From NCBI RefSeq assembly GCF_014174495.1, contig NZ_JACJHR010000048.1, positions 1 through 64,000 on the forward strand: a DNA stretch of 64,000 nt. The letters are read 5' to 3'. Origin of the DNA: Amycolatopsis echigonensis (GTDB lineage: Bacteria > Actinomycetota > Actinomycetes > Mycobacteriales > Pseudonocardiaceae). Shown here piece after piece: positions 25,519-33,881 of the stretch. Under the pieces are notes generated by a model. It searched no databases. It was not told the DNA's origin and worked only from the letters and a program-made list of their open reading frames with translations. Position 1 is the stretch's first letter. Every line of letters begins with the position of its first letter. The position numbers were made by a program, and so were the translations under genes.

Positions 25519-26859
25519 ATGCCTGAGTACAAACAGTTCCCCCTGTCGGACACGGCGGAGGGGCTCACCGAAGCTGACATCCTCGCCTGGCGCGTCAAGC
25601 CGGGCGACAAGGTCACGGTCAACCAGATCGTGGTCGAGGTCGAGACCGCGAAGGCCGCGGTCGAGCTGCCGATCCCGTGGGCCGGGGTGGTCACCGAGCT
25701 GCACGTGGAGCCGGGACAGACCGTTGAGGTCGGGACGCCGATCCTGACCGTGGACGTGGATCCGGACGGGAAGGCGTCGCCCGCTGCTGCGGAGCCCGCC
25801 GCCACCGAGCCCGCCGCTCCCGCCGAAGAGGAGATGAAGCCGCTGGTCGGCTACGGCTCCAAGGCGGCCGGGACGACCCGGCGGGCGCGCAAGAGCGCCA
25901 CGCCCGCTCCGGCACCGGCGGCGGCCGCTCCGGCACCGGCGGCGGCCGCTCCCGCACCGGTGAAGGAAACCCCGCGCGGCGGTTACGTCCCGCTGGCCAA
26001 ACCGCCGGTCCGCAAGCTGGCCAAGGACCTCGGCGTCGACCTGCACTCGCTCACCGGCAGCGCCGACGGCGGCGTGATCACCCGCGACGACGTCCAGCGC
26101 GCCGCCAACGGTTCCGCCGCACCGGCACTGTCCACTGTGGAGTCCGGTTACGACCCGGCGACCCGCGAGCGGCGCGTGCCGATCAAGGGGGTCCGCAAGG
26201 CGACCGCGGCCGCGATGGTGCAGAGCGCGTACAGCGCTCCGCACGTCACGGAATTCCTCACCGTCGACGTCACGCCGATGATGGAACTGCGCGAGAAGCT
26301 CAAGAAGTCGCGCGAATTCAGCGGCGTCAAGCTCACTCCGCTCGCGTTCGCGGCGAAGGCCGTATGCCTCGCGGCGAAGCGCACGCCGGACGTCAACGCG
26401 GTGTGGGACGAGGCCGCGCAGGAGATCGTCTACAAGGACTACGTGCACCTCGGCATCGCGGCGGCGACCCCGCGCGGTCTCGTGGTGCCGAAGATCCGGG
26501 ACGCGGATTCCTTGTCGCTCAAGGAACTCGCGGTCGCGCTCACCGAGCTGACCGACGTGGCGCGCGAGGGCAAAACCACGCCGGCGGCGATGCTGGGCGG
26601 CACGTTCACGATCACCAACGTCGGCGTGTTCGGCGTCGACACGGGCACGCCCATCATCAACCCGGGCGAGTCGGCGATCCTGGCGGTCGGGGCGATCCGC
26701 GACACCCCGTGGGTGGTCGACGGCGAGATCAAGGTGCGCAAGGTGATGCAGCTGTCGCTGAGCTTCGACCACCGGGTGGTCGACGGGCAGCAGGGGTCGG
26801 AGTTCCTCGCCGACGTCGGCGCGCTGCTCGCCGATCCGGCGGTCGCGATCACGTACTGA
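25519..26859 (+). CDS. bkdC: Branched-chain 2-oxoacid dehydrogenase E2 (dihydrolipoamide acyltransferase)
   Basis: The 446-residue protein has one lipoyl domain with the lipoylated Lys at about 45 (ETAKAAVEL), a Pro/Ala-rich hinge (repeated APAPAAAAPAP), a peripheral subunit-binding domain (PVRKLAKDLGVDLHSLTGSADGGVITRDDVQ) and the acyltransferase domain ending in FDHRVVDG (catalytic His about 418). It transfers the acyl group from lipoamide to CoA in the core of the complex. The hinge DNA is an imperfect repeat of about 21 bases. No E3 gene follows, so a shared E3 encoded elsewhere must be used. A terminator lies just downstream. Confidence 0.93.
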   Translation: MPEYKQFPLSDTAEGLTEADILAWRVKPGDKVTVNQIVVEVETAKAAVELPIPWAGVVTELHVEPGQTVEVGTPILTVDVDPDGKASPAAAEPAATEPAAPAEEEMKPLVGYGSKAAGTTRRARKSATPAPAPAAAAPAPAAAAPAPVKETPRGGYVPLAKPPVRKLAKDLGVDLHSLTGSADGGVITRDDVQRAANGSAAPALSTVESGYDPATRERRVPIKGVRKATAAAMVQSAYSAPHVTEFLTVDVTPMMELREKLKKSREFSGVKLTPLAFAAKAVCLAAKRTPDVNAVWDEAAQEIVYKDYVHLGIAAATPRGLVVPKIRDADSLSLKELAVALTELTDVAREGKTTPAAMLGGTFTITNVGVFGVDTGTPIINPGESAILAVGAIRDTPWVVDGEIKVRKVMQLSLSFDHRVVDGQQGSEFLADVGALLADPAVAITY

Positions 26860-26861
26860 GC

Positions 26862-26900
26862 CGAAGGGCCGGGTCCGCGCGGATCTGGCCCTTCGCTTTA
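26862..26900 (+). terminator. Terminator after the dehydrogenase operon
   Basis: CGAAGGGCC (26862-26870) pairs with GGCCCTTCG (26887-26895); a further inverted repeat lies in the loop, and CTTTA follows. Confidence 0.75.
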
Positions 26901-26905
26901 TCCAG

Positions 26906-26935
26906 TTGACGGAGTGAGCGCTCACTCCGTATCGT
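26906..26935 (+). promoter_or_regulatory. tetR promoter with 18-bp palindromic operator
   Basis: TTGACG (26906-26911) and TATCGT (26930-26935) are spaced by 18 bases and resemble -35 and -10 elements. The perfect palindrome GGAGTGAGCGCTCACTCC (26911-26928) fills the spacer, so a bound repressor would block RNA polymerase. Transcription should begin close to 26942, which makes the ATG at 26943 a leaderless start. Confidence 0.75.
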
Positions 26936-26942
26936 GGCGAGC

Positions 26943-27542
26943 ATGGAGACGAGGAAAAGAGCGCCGGGGATGGCGCCGGACGACCGGCGGCGGATGATCG
27001 TCCGCGCGGTGCTTCCGCTGGTCGTCGAGCACGGTCGCGGGGTCACGACCGCGCAGATCGCCCGGGCCGCCGGGATCGGCGAGGGCACGATCTTCCGGGT
27101 TTTCACGGACAAGGACGAACTGTTCGACGCGTGCGTGGAAGCCGCGCTCGACCCGGCGGAGGCGTTGGAGATGATCGGGGAGATCCCGGCTGCGCTGCCG
27201 TTGGAGAAGCGGCTGGCGGAGGCTGCCGAAGCGATGAACGCGCACCTCCAGCGGATGGGCGCGGTGATGGCCGCGACCATGAAGGGACGGCCGCGCGCGT
27301 CGGCGGAGGAGGCGCGCAACCGCAAGTCGGTGACTGGGGACAGCAGGCGAGAGTCTCTCGAGGCGATGCAGCGCGCGGTGCGGGAGCTGTTCGTCCCGGA
27401 CGCCGCCCGACTGCGGTTGCCGGTCGACAAGGCCGCTTCGCTTTTCTTGGCACTGCTGTTCACGCAGTCCCGCCCGATGCCCGGTTCCCCGACAACTGAC
27501 GAGGTCATCGACGTCTTCCTGCACGGTTCGGTGCTGGCGTGA
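26943..27542 (+). CDS. TetR-family regulator of the adjacent ABC exporter
   Basis: The protein (199 residues) has a TetR DNA-binding domain: RRRMIVRAVLPLVVEHGRGVTTAQIARAAGIGEGTIFRVFTDKDELF, followed by a variable helical ligand-binding domain. GTG 26934 is also possible but would fall inside the -10 region. The palindrome directly upstream suggests autorepression. Its stop overlaps a GTG that opens the ABC exporter frame, so the two form an operon, and by analogy with similar pairs the regulator probably senses an exported compound. The ligand is unknown. Confidence 0.88.
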   Translation: METRKRAPGMAPDDRRRMIVRAVLPLVVEHGRGVTTAQIARAAGIGEGTIFRVFTDKDELFDACVEAALDPAEALEMIGEIPAALPLEKRLAEAAEAMNAHLQRMGAVMAATMKGRPRASAEEARNRKSVTGDSRRESLEAMQRAVRELFVPDAARLRLPVDKAASLFLALLFTQSRPMPGSPTTDEVIDVFLHGSVLA

Positions 27543-27568
27543 TCCCCGGCGGTGGGGGTGGGATCGAG

Positions 27569-29497
27569 ATGGTCCTGGGCCGCCGCGGTCGCCGCCGGAT
27601 GGCGCAAACCGTGCCGGACAGCGGGCTCACCGGGCCGGTCGACATCCCGGAACCGGAGCAGCCGGAACAGCCGAAAGGCCTGCGGGCGCGGCTGTCGCGA
27701 ATGCGCACATCGGTGGCGGGCACCGTGCGCGGCCTGCCGAAGGTCGCGAAGCTGACCTGGCAGGCGAGCCCGACGCTGACCATCCTGCTCGCGGCGGTCA
27801 CGCTGGCGTCCGGGCTGCTGCCGACGGTCACCGCGTACCTCGCGAAGATCCTGTTGGACTCGGTAGTCGCGGCGATCCAGCATCGCGGGTCGACCGCGGA
27901 CATCGTGCGCATCACGCTGTTCCAGTTCGGCGTGCTGGCGGCGACCGCGATCAGCAGCGCGATCACCACGATCGCGCAATCCCTGTTGCAGGAACGGATG
28001 ACGCTCACCATCCGGCACCAGGTCATGCGGCACGCGAGCGACCTGCACCTGGCGTATTTCGAGGGTTCCACGTCGTACGACATGCTGCGTCAGGCCGCGC
28101 AGGAAGCGCCGACCCGTCCGTTGTCGATGATGACCTCGGCGCTCGGCTTGATCCGGACACTGATCACCTTCGCCAGCATGATCGCCCTGCTGGTGTCGAT
28201 CAGTCCGCTGCTCGCGCTGGTCGCTTTGCTGGCCCCGATTCCGGCGTTCATCTCGCAGTCGAAGTACGGTTCGCGGGCGTTCTGGCTCACCTTCATGATG
28301 TCGCCGATCAAACGGCGGATGGACTATCTGTCCTCTTTGGTCACCACGGACACGTATGCCAAGGAGACCAAGCTGTTCGGCCTCGGCCCGTACTTCGTGG
28401 ACCGGTTCCGGAAGCTGGGCGTGGTGGCCTACGAACGGCAGCGGAAGCTGACCGTGAAGCGGAATGTCAGCTCGACGTCGTGGGGGTTGCTGAGCACGCT
28501 GGCCGGTTCGGCGATCGCGTTGTACATCGCGCTGGAAGCGGTCGGCGGACGGCTCACGCTGGGCGACCTGGCGTTGTACACCGCCGCCGCGACGTCCGTG
28601 CAAAGCTCGGTGACCGGCCTGTTCACCGCGTTTTCCGGGATGTACGAGAACAATCTCTACCTGGACACGCTGTACCGGTTCCTCGACACCAAACCGGAAA
28701 TCACCGCCCCCGCGCGGCCGCGGCCGGTTCCGTCCACAGTGGAGGGACACATCCAGTTCGAGTCGGTGAGCTTCAGCTACCCGGGCGCGGACGAACCGGC
28801 ACTGCACGGGGTGAGTTTCGAGATCCGTCCTGGCGAAACCGTCGCGGTGGTGGGGCGCAACGGCGCGGGCAAGTCGACGTTGTTCAAGCTGCTGTGCCGG
28901 TTGTACGACCCCACGGCGGGCCGGATTCTGTTGGACGGCGTGGACATCCGCGAGTACGACCCGGTCGAACTGCGCACCAAGATCAGCGCGATGTTCCAGG
29001 ATTACGTGACCTACCAGGGAACCGCGGCGGAGAACATCGGCCTTGGCGACCTGAACCGGCTCACCGATCGCGAGCACATCGAGGACTCCGCCCGCCGCGC
29101 CGGAGCCGACGAGCGCATCGCCCGGCTGGCCACCGGGTACGACAGCCCGCTCGGCCGGTGGTTCGACCAGGGCGTGTCGCTGTCCGGCGGGGAATGGCAG
29201 AAAATCGCGCTGGCCAGGGCCTTTCAGCGCGAGGCTCCGATCCTGATCCTCGACGAACCGACGTCGGCACTGGACGCGCAAGCCGAGCACGACCTGTTCA
29301 ATCGGCTGCACACGTTGTCGCGCGGGCGGACGACGCTGTACATCTCGCACCGGTTCTCGACGGTCCGTCAGGCCGAGCGGATTCTGCTGCTGGATCAAGG
29401 GAAAGTCGCGGAATACGGAACGCACGAAGCGCTGATGGCGGCCGATGCCGGGTACGCGGAATTGTTCACGCTGCAAGCGGAGGCGTACTTGAAGTGA
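27569..29497 (+). CDS. ABC transporter with fused membrane and ATPase domains
   Basis: The protein of about 642 residues is a half-transporter of the exporter type: a cytoplasmic N-terminal stretch, six membrane helices (LTILLAAVTLASGLLPTVTAYLAKILLD is the first), then an ATPase with Walker A GRNGAGKST, signature LSGGEWQK and Walker B ILILDEPTSALDAQ followed by ISHRFSTVR. It should act as a homodimer exporting a lipid, peptide or drug. No peptidase domain is present. ATG 27569 follows a G-rich stretch; a GTG at 27539 overlapping the TetR stop would add 10 residues. It is probably repressed by the upstream TetR protein. Confidence 0.9.
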   Translation: MVLGRRGRRRMAQTVPDSGLTGPVDIPEPEQPEQPKGLRARLSRMRTSVAGTVRGLPKVAKLTWQASPTLTILLAAVTLASGLLPTVTAYLAKILLDSVVAAIQHRGSTADIVRITLFQFGVLAATAISSAITTIAQSLLQERMTLTIRHQVMRHASDLHLAYFEGSTSYDMLRQAAQEAPTRPLSMMTSALGLIRTLITFASMIALLVSISPLLALVALLAPIPAFISQSKYGSRAFWLTFMMSPIKRRMDYLSSLVTTDTYAKETKLFGLGPYFVDRFRKLGVVAYERQRKLTVKRNVSSTSWGLLSTLAGSAIALYIALEAVGGRLTLGDLALYTAAATSVQSSVTGLFTAFSGMYENNLYLDTLYRFLDTKPEITAPARPRPVPSTVEGHIQFESVSFSYPGADEPALHGVSFEIRPGETVAVVGRNGAGKSTLFKLLCRLYDPTAGRILLDGVDIREYDPVELRTKISAMFQDYVTYQGTAAENIGLGDLNRLTDREHIEDSARRAGADERIARLATGYDSPLGRWFDQGVSLSGGEWQKIALARAFQREAPILILDEPTSALDAQAEHDLFNRLHTLSRGRTTLYISHRFSTVRQAERILLLDQGKVAEYGTHEALMAADAGYAELFTLQAEAYLK

Positions 29498-29528
29498 CTA
29501 TCTTGGGGTGATCAGCCGAGGGGGTTTC

Positions 29529-30113
29529 GTGCTCATCACCCCTCAAGACCTGGGGGTCACCGCGGGCGAGACGGCGCTGTTCAGCGGTCTCGACCTGGCC
29601 GTCGACGCCGGCGAATGCCTGGTCGTCCGCGGTGCCAACGGGGCGGGCAAATCGACGTTGCTGCGCTGTCTCTACGGGAATCAGGCGCCGACGTCCGGTT
29701 CCGTGTCCGTCTGCGGCGGACCGCCGGACGAGCGGTCCGCCGCTTTCCGCCGCCGGGTTTCCGTCCTTTTCGACGATTCGGCGCTCTTCGACGAACTCAC
29801 GCCACGCCAGCATCTCGATCTGCTGCGCAATTCCTTCGGCGGCGAACTGGCCGACGGCCCGGTCCCGGCTCCCGATGTGCCCGCGTCGGAACTGTCCGCC
29901 GGACAACGACGTCGACTCCTGCTGCACGCCGCGGTCGCGCGCCCGCACGAGGTGCTGCTGCTGGACGAACCGGAACGCGCGCTCGACGCCGCCGGCCGAG
30001 CCTGGCTGTCCACTCTCGTCACCACCAGCACGCGACGCGGCGCCGCGGTCGTCGTGGCGAGCCATCACCCGCCGCTCGCGGACGAGGTCGCGGATTACGT
30101 GGTGGACCTGTGA
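29529..30113 (+). CDS. Small ABC transporter ATP-binding protein
   Basis: The protein (194 residues, or 201 from GTG 29508) has Walker A GANGAGKST, signature LSAGQRRR and Walker B VLLLDEPERALD followed by SHHPP. The region between has a characteristic FRRRVSVLFDDSALFDELTPRQHLDLL. It is clearly paralogous to the ATPase at 52497-53111, which shares DERS-x-x-FRR-x-VSVLFDDS and LLLDEPERALD. GTG 29529 has the better binding site (GAGGGGG). The downstream gene encodes its membrane partner (GTGA overlap). Confidence 0.88.
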   Translation: MLITPQDLGVTAGETALFSGLDLAVDAGECLVVRGANGAGKSTLLRCLYGNQAPTSGSVSVCGGPPDERSAAFRRRVSVLFDDSALFDELTPRQHLDLLRNSFGGELADGPVPAPDVPASELSAGQRRRLLLHAAVARPHEVLLLDEPERALDAAGRAWLSTLVTTSTRRGAAVVVASHHPPLADEVADYVVDL

Positions 30114-30682
30114 AACGTCCGGATCTGGTCCTGGCGCTGGTCGTCGCGGCCGGCCTGCTGGGATCGCCGTTCTACAACACCGAACTCGTGCGGAGCCAGC
30201 TGATCGGCGGCGCGCCCGTAGGTGCGCTCGGCAGCGTGCTCGTGCTGTGCACCGGCCTCGCGCTGGCGTGGCGGGCCACGCTGCGGCGCGGGTACGTCGG
30301 CGGCTATCTGGCGCTGCTGCCCTTCACCGCACCCGTCGCGCAGCTGCATCGAGTGCCCGGGCTGCGCCGCTGGCTGGACGCGTCCAACCTGCGCCTGCAC
30401 GTCGTGACCTGCGCTTTTCTCTGCCTGCTCGCCCTGATCTGGGCGGGCGTGGTCCTCTTGCTGGGCATCCCGGCTTCGATCAGCGCGGTCGTAGCCGTCC
30501 TGCTCGCCGCGCTCGCTGCCGTTCGTTCCGTGACCCGGGGCCCGCTGGACTTCAGCTCGATGGGAATGGTGCTGTACGAGGGCGTCCTGATCCCCGCTGG
30601 CCTGGTGCGGCAGCTCGTCCGCGGACCAGATCTCCTCGTGCTCGGGTTAATTGCCGCGAGTTTCCTCCCGGTCTGGCTCTAG
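30110..30682 (+). CDS. Membrane partner of the small ABC ATPase
   Basis: The 190-residue protein has about five hydrophobic segments and no recognised domain. Its end (PLDFSSMG, then LVRQLVRGPDLLVLGLIAASF) matches the end of the much longer membrane protein at 51235-52500 (PVDYSSAG, then LMRQLFRGPDLLVLGII). Because both lie next to paralogous ATPases, it is taken to be a transporter membrane subunit, here in a short form. Codon 180 is TTA (30647-30649), so translation may depend on the bldA tRNA. Start GTG 30110 overlaps the ATPase stop. Confidence 0.7.
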   Translation: MKRPDLVLALVVAAGLLGSPFYNTELVRSQLIGGAPVGALGSVLVLCTGLALAWRATLRRGYVGGYLALLPFTAPVAQLHRVPGLRRWLDASNLRLHVVTCAFLCLLALIWAGVVLLLGIPASISAVVAVLLAALAAVRSVTRGPLDFSSMGMVLYEGVLIPAGLVRQLVRGPDLLVLGLIAASFLPVWL

Positions 30683-30692
30683 GCTGCCGGAC

Positions 30693-31190
30693 ATGGGGCG
30701 ACGCATCATGGTCACCGGGTGTTCCGGGGCCGGAAAATCCACCCTGGCCAGGCGCATCGGCGCCGCTCTGGACATCCCGGTCGTCCATCTGGACCGGCTC
30801 TACTGGCGTCCCGGCTGGGTCCCGGCCCCGCCAGAGGAGTTCCGCGCCGCGGTCGCCGAAGCCGCCAGCACGGACAGCTGGGTGATCGACGGCAACTACA
30901 GCAAGACCTTCGACCTGCGGCTGCCGTTCGCCGACACCGTCGTGCTGCTGGACGCCTCCCGCTACGTCTGCCTTTCCCGCGTCGTGCGTCGGTTGGTGCG
31001 CGAATGGGGGCAGGAGACGCAGGCCGCCGGGTGCGTGTCGAAGGTCGACGCCGAGCTGGTCCAGTGGATCTGGAAGTGGCCGACCCGCCGCCCGCTGATG
31101 CTGCACCGGATCGCCACCGAAGCCCCGTCCGCGCGGCAGGTGCTGCTGCGCTCGCCGCGCGAGGTGTCCGCGTTCCTGCGAGCCCTCTGA
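30693..31190 (+). CDS. P-loop kinase-like protein (FlaR/adenylate kinase-like)
   Basis: The 165-residue protein starts MGRRIMVTGCSGAGKSTLARRIGAALDIPVVHLDRLYW, a P-loop (GCSGAGKST) followed by the Asp of a nucleoside/nucleotide kinase. WVIDGNYS and ADTVVLLDASRYVCLSRVVRR follow, the pattern of proteins annotated as DNA topology modulation protein FlaR or adenylate kinase-like. The LID region of true adenylate kinases is missing. The substrate is unknown. Start ATG 30693 is 10 bases after the preceding stop. Confidence 0.8.
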   Translation: MGRRIMVTGCSGAGKSTLARRIGAALDIPVVHLDRLYWRPGWVPAPPEEFRAAVAEAASTDSWVIDGNYSKTFDLRLPFADTVVLLDASRYVCLSRVVRRLVREWGQETQAAGCVSKVDAELVQWIWKWPTRRPLMLHRIATEAPSARQVLLRSPREVSAFLRAL

Positions 31191-31244
31191 CCTGGGCTGT
31201 TCCGAGTCCGGGAGCAAATCGCGGCACTCGTTCGTTCACCGAGT

Positions 31245-31709
31245 ATGGCTGTCGTGTTCCTGCTCTACGTCATCGCTGAAGTCGCCGCCGTCTGGGCGGT
31301 CGGCTCGGTCGTCGGTGTGCTCGGCACGATCGGTCTGCTGATCGCGGGCGCGTTCGTGGGCTCGTGGCTGGCCCGCCGTGAGGGCGGGAAGGCGATGCGC
31401 GCGTTCATGGCCACCGCGCAGTCCGGCCGCAACCCGGAGAAAGAGCTGACCGACGGCATGCTCGTCGCGCTCGGCGGCGTGCTGATCATGCTCCCCGGTT
31501 TCGTCAGCGACGCGCTGGGCTTGCTGTTCCTGCTGCCCCCGACGCGCTCGGTCGCCCGGCGGTTCTGGCTGCGCCGCGCGGAGAAGCGCGCCATCCGGTA
31601 CGCCAACCAGCGGCGAGGCCCGGTGATGGTGGTGGACAGCGAGGTCGTCGCGGAGGAACCGCGGCCGAAGAACCACCCGGTGATCGAAGGCCGGATCGTC
31701 GAAGGCTGA
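31245..31709 (+). CDS. fxsA: FxsA family membrane protein
   Basis: The 154-residue protein has the FxsA pattern: a first helix (VVFLLYVIAEVAAVWAVGSVVG), GTIGLLIAGAFVGSWLARREGGKAM, then LTDGMLVALGGVLIMLPGFVSDALGLLFLLPPTRSVARRF. FxsA in E. coli modulates exclusion of phage T7 by the F plasmid when overproduced; its native role is unknown. The C-terminal tail is charged and cytoplasmic. Confidence 0.92.
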   Translation: MAVVFLLYVIAEVAAVWAVGSVVGVLGTIGLLIAGAFVGSWLARREGGKAMRAFMATAQSGRNPEKELTDGMLVALGGVLIMLPGFVSDALGLLFLLPPTRSVARRFWLRRAEKRAIRYANQRRGPVMVVDSEVVAEEPRPKNHPVIEGRIVEG

Positions 31710-31721
31710 GCCTTTGCCACA

Positions 31722-32150
31722 ATGACTCCCGTGGAGCGGCTGGAAACGACTTCCGCGGTGAGCGCCCGCATGAGCAGGCAGAAGTCCCGCAACACCGGGA
31801 TCGAAATGGCGCTGCGCAAGATCCTGCACGCCGCCGGGTACCGCTACCGAGTGCACCGCCGTCCGGTGAAAGGGGTCCGCCGCGAGGCTGACCTGGTGTT
31901 CGGCCCCGCCCGCGTCGCGGTTTTCGTGGACGGCTGCTTCTGGCACGGCTGCCCGGAGCACGGCACGTGGCCGAAGAACAATGCAGATTATTGGCGGACC
32001 AAGATCGAAACCAACCGCCGCCGCGACGCGAATACCGACGCGCTGCTGCTCGAAGCGGGCTGGCTGTCGGTGCGAATCTGGGAACACGAAGCGACCGATG
32101 TCGCCGCGTCGCGGGTGATCGAAACCGTGAAGGAACGCCGGCCCCATTAA
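31722..32150 (+). CDS. vsr: Very short patch repair endonuclease
   Basis: The 142-residue protein follows Vsr: ARMSRQKSRNTGIEMALRKILHAAGYRYRVHRRPV, EADLVFGPARVAVFVDGCFWHGCPEHG with the catalytic Asp and zinc-site Cys/His, and WLSVRIWEHE at the end. Vsr nicks T-G mismatches that arise when 5-methylcytosine deaminates within the target of a cytosine methyltransferase. The dcm-type gene directly downstream (10-base gap) fits this repair partnership. Confidence 0.93.
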   Translation: MTPVERLETTSAVSARMSRQKSRNTGIEMALRKILHAAGYRYRVHRRPVKGVRREADLVFGPARVAVFVDGCFWHGCPEHGTWPKNNADYWRTKIETNRRRDANTDALLLEAGWLSVRIWEHEATDVAASRVIETVKERRPH

Positions 32151-32160
32151 TGTTGGCGCC

Positions 32161-33276
32161 ATGCCTCTACCGGGTCAGCCCACCGCCGCGGAGTTTTTCG
32201 CCGGCATCGGTCTCGTGCGCCTAGGACTCGAACCGGCCGGCTTCGACGTCGCGTGGTCCAACGACATCGAACCGGCGAAGCAAGCCATGTACGAGGCACA
32301 CTTCAACGACCAAGGCGCGCACGAGTACGTACTAGGCGATGTCGCCGCCCTCTGCGGCGCAGATCTGCCCGCTGGCCTCAGCCTGGCCTGGGCGTCCTTC
32401 CCCTGCACGGATCTCTCGCTGGCCGGCTGGCGCCGCGGCCTGGCGGGCTCGCACTCGTCGACGTTCTGGGAATTCACCCGCATCCTCGACGAACTGGGCG
32501 CGGACCGTCCGCCGGTGGTAGCGCTGGAAAACGTCGTAGGACTAGCCACCAGCCACGGCGGCGAGGACCTCCGCGCGGCGATCCGCGAACTCAACCGTCT
32601 CGGCTACTCCGCCGATGTCCTGACCCTCGACGCCCGCCGGTTCGTCCCGCAGTCGCGGCCCAGGTTGTTCATCGTCGGCGCGCAAAACCCGCCCTCGGAC
32701 TCGCCTGCGCCCTCCCCGCTCCGCCCGCCTTGGCTCGCGCTCGACCCCGCGTTGCGGACCCATCGCGCCGCCCTGCCCGCACCGCCGCCCCTGCTGGCCA
32801 CCGGCCTGTCCGCCGCCGTCGAACGCCTCTCCGCCGACGACGAGCGTTGGTGGAATCCGCTTCGCACGTCGGGGTTCATCGGGTCGCTGTCGCCGCTCCA
32901 GTTGGAACGACTGACGCAGCTCCAGGCGGGAAAGCAACTGGTGTACCGGACGGCCTACCGCCGCACCCGAAACGGGAAGCCAGTGTGGGAAGTCCGGCCC
33001 GACGACATCTCCGGCTGCCTGCGCACCGCCCGCGGCGGGTCCTCTAAACAGGCCGTCGTGCAGGCCGGGCGGGGAAGCGTACGGGTCCGCTGGATGACAC
33101 CCCGCGAGTACGCCCGGCTGATGGGAGCGGGGACGTACGCGCTGGATGGCTTGCGGAACAACCAGGCACTCTTCGGCTTCGGGGACGCGGTGTGCGTGCC
33201 GGTGGTGCGGTGGCTGTCGGAGAATTACCTGATGCCGTTGGCGCGTGGGGAAATGAGCCTCGAAGCCGCGGGTTAG
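32161..33276 (+). CDS. dcm: DNA cytosine-5 methyltransferase
   Basis: The 371-residue protein has the C5-methyltransferase motifs in order: motif I FFAGIGLVRLGLE (13-17 core), motif IV FPCTDLSLAG with catalytic C82, motif VI ENVVGL, motif VIII QSRPRLFIVG and the C-terminal motif IX/X region (RLMGAGTYAL, FGDAVCVPVV). The usual Pro-Cys-Gln of motif IV is PCT here. The variable target recognition region lies between about 190 and 290; the target sequence is unknown. No restriction endonuclease gene is adjacent, so it may be solitary or belong to a lost restriction system. Confidence 0.93.
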   Translation: MPLPGQPTAAEFFAGIGLVRLGLEPAGFDVAWSNDIEPAKQAMYEAHFNDQGAHEYVLGDVAALCGADLPAGLSLAWASFPCTDLSLAGWRRGLAGSHSSTFWEFTRILDELGADRPPVVALENVVGLATSHGGEDLRAAIRELNRLGYSADVLTLDARRFVPQSRPRLFIVGAQNPPSDSPAPSPLRPPWLALDPALRTHRAALPAPPPLLATGLSAAVERLSADDERWWNPLRTSGFIGSLSPLQLERLTQLQAGKQLVYRTAYRRTRNGKPVWEVRPDDISGCLRTARGGSSKQAVVQAGRGSVRVRWMTPREYARLMGAGTYALDGLRNNQALFGFGDAVCVPVVRWLSENYLMPLARGEMSLEAAG

Positions 33277-33872
33277 TCCGACCCAGTGGGCTTAGGAATG
33301 TCGAAATACCCCGACAACCGCACCGCCGGCGCGTACTCGCCCTTGACCTTTACCTTCCCCGTCACGAACATCGCCGCCACCGCGGCGGTCCCGGTCGCCA
33401 TGCGGATGAAGTCCTCGACCGCCACCGTGATCGTCGTGTCCGGGGTGCGGGCCAGATCGGTGCTCGACACGCACAGGCCGTCCTCGATGACCGTTTGGTA
33501 GCGGTCGAAATCGTCTCCGGCGGGGAAGCGCCACGAGACCACGATGTCCACGTGCCGGGCTCGTTCCGGGCGGAAGTGTTCCGACATCCGGCGGAAGATC
33601 TCGTCCAGGAAAACCCCGCGCAGCTCGTCGTGGTCGGCGATGCCTTTCAGCTGCTCGCGGGTCGCGGCGGCCACCACGTCCACCAGGGACTGCGTCGTCA
33701 GCGAGGCGATGTCGATGCCGGCTCCGGCGGTGCCGAGCATGTGCAGCGTCTCCAGGACCTGCACGAACTGCTCCGGCGTCAGTTTGCCCACCTCGAGAGT
33801 GCGCGCGAAACCGTTCACCGCGTGCTCACCAGGTGAGTGCGCGGCACGCATGCGCGAGCGCCAGCGGGACAC
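33273..33872 (-). CDS. SCP2-like sterol-carrier domain protein
   Basis: The protein (up to 199 residues) has a helical N-terminal part (GKLTPEQFVQVLETLHML) and a C-terminal SCP2-type domain: VVSWRFPAGDDFDRYQTVIEDGLC, TPDTTITVAVEDFIRMATGTAAVAAMFVTGKVKVKGEYAPAVRLSGYF. SCP2 domains hold hydrophobic ligands such as acyl chains. It is a tandem paralogue of the next gene upstream (9-base gap). The start is uncertain; GTG 33872, ATG 33851 or a GTG closer to VNGFARTLE are all possible. It overlaps the end of dcm by 4 bases. Confidence 0.78.
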   Translation of the reverse strand: MSRWRSRMRAAHSPGEHAVNGFARTLEVGKLTPEQFVQVLETLHMLGTAGAGIDIASLTTQSLVDVVAAATREQLKGIADHDELRGVFLDEIFRRMSEHFRPERARHVDIVVSWRFPAGDDFDRYQTVIEDGLCVSSTDLARTPDTTITVAVEDFIRMATGTAAVAAMFVTGKVKVKGEYAPAVRLSGYFDIPKPTGSD

Positions 33873-33881
33873 CAGGGCGGC

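Noticed and set aside
25900..25970. Tandem DNA repeat as a mobile or CRISPR-like array
   Set aside because: The repeat of about 21 bases encodes the Ala-Pro hinge of the E2 protein and is explained by it. No CRISPR array was seen anywhere.
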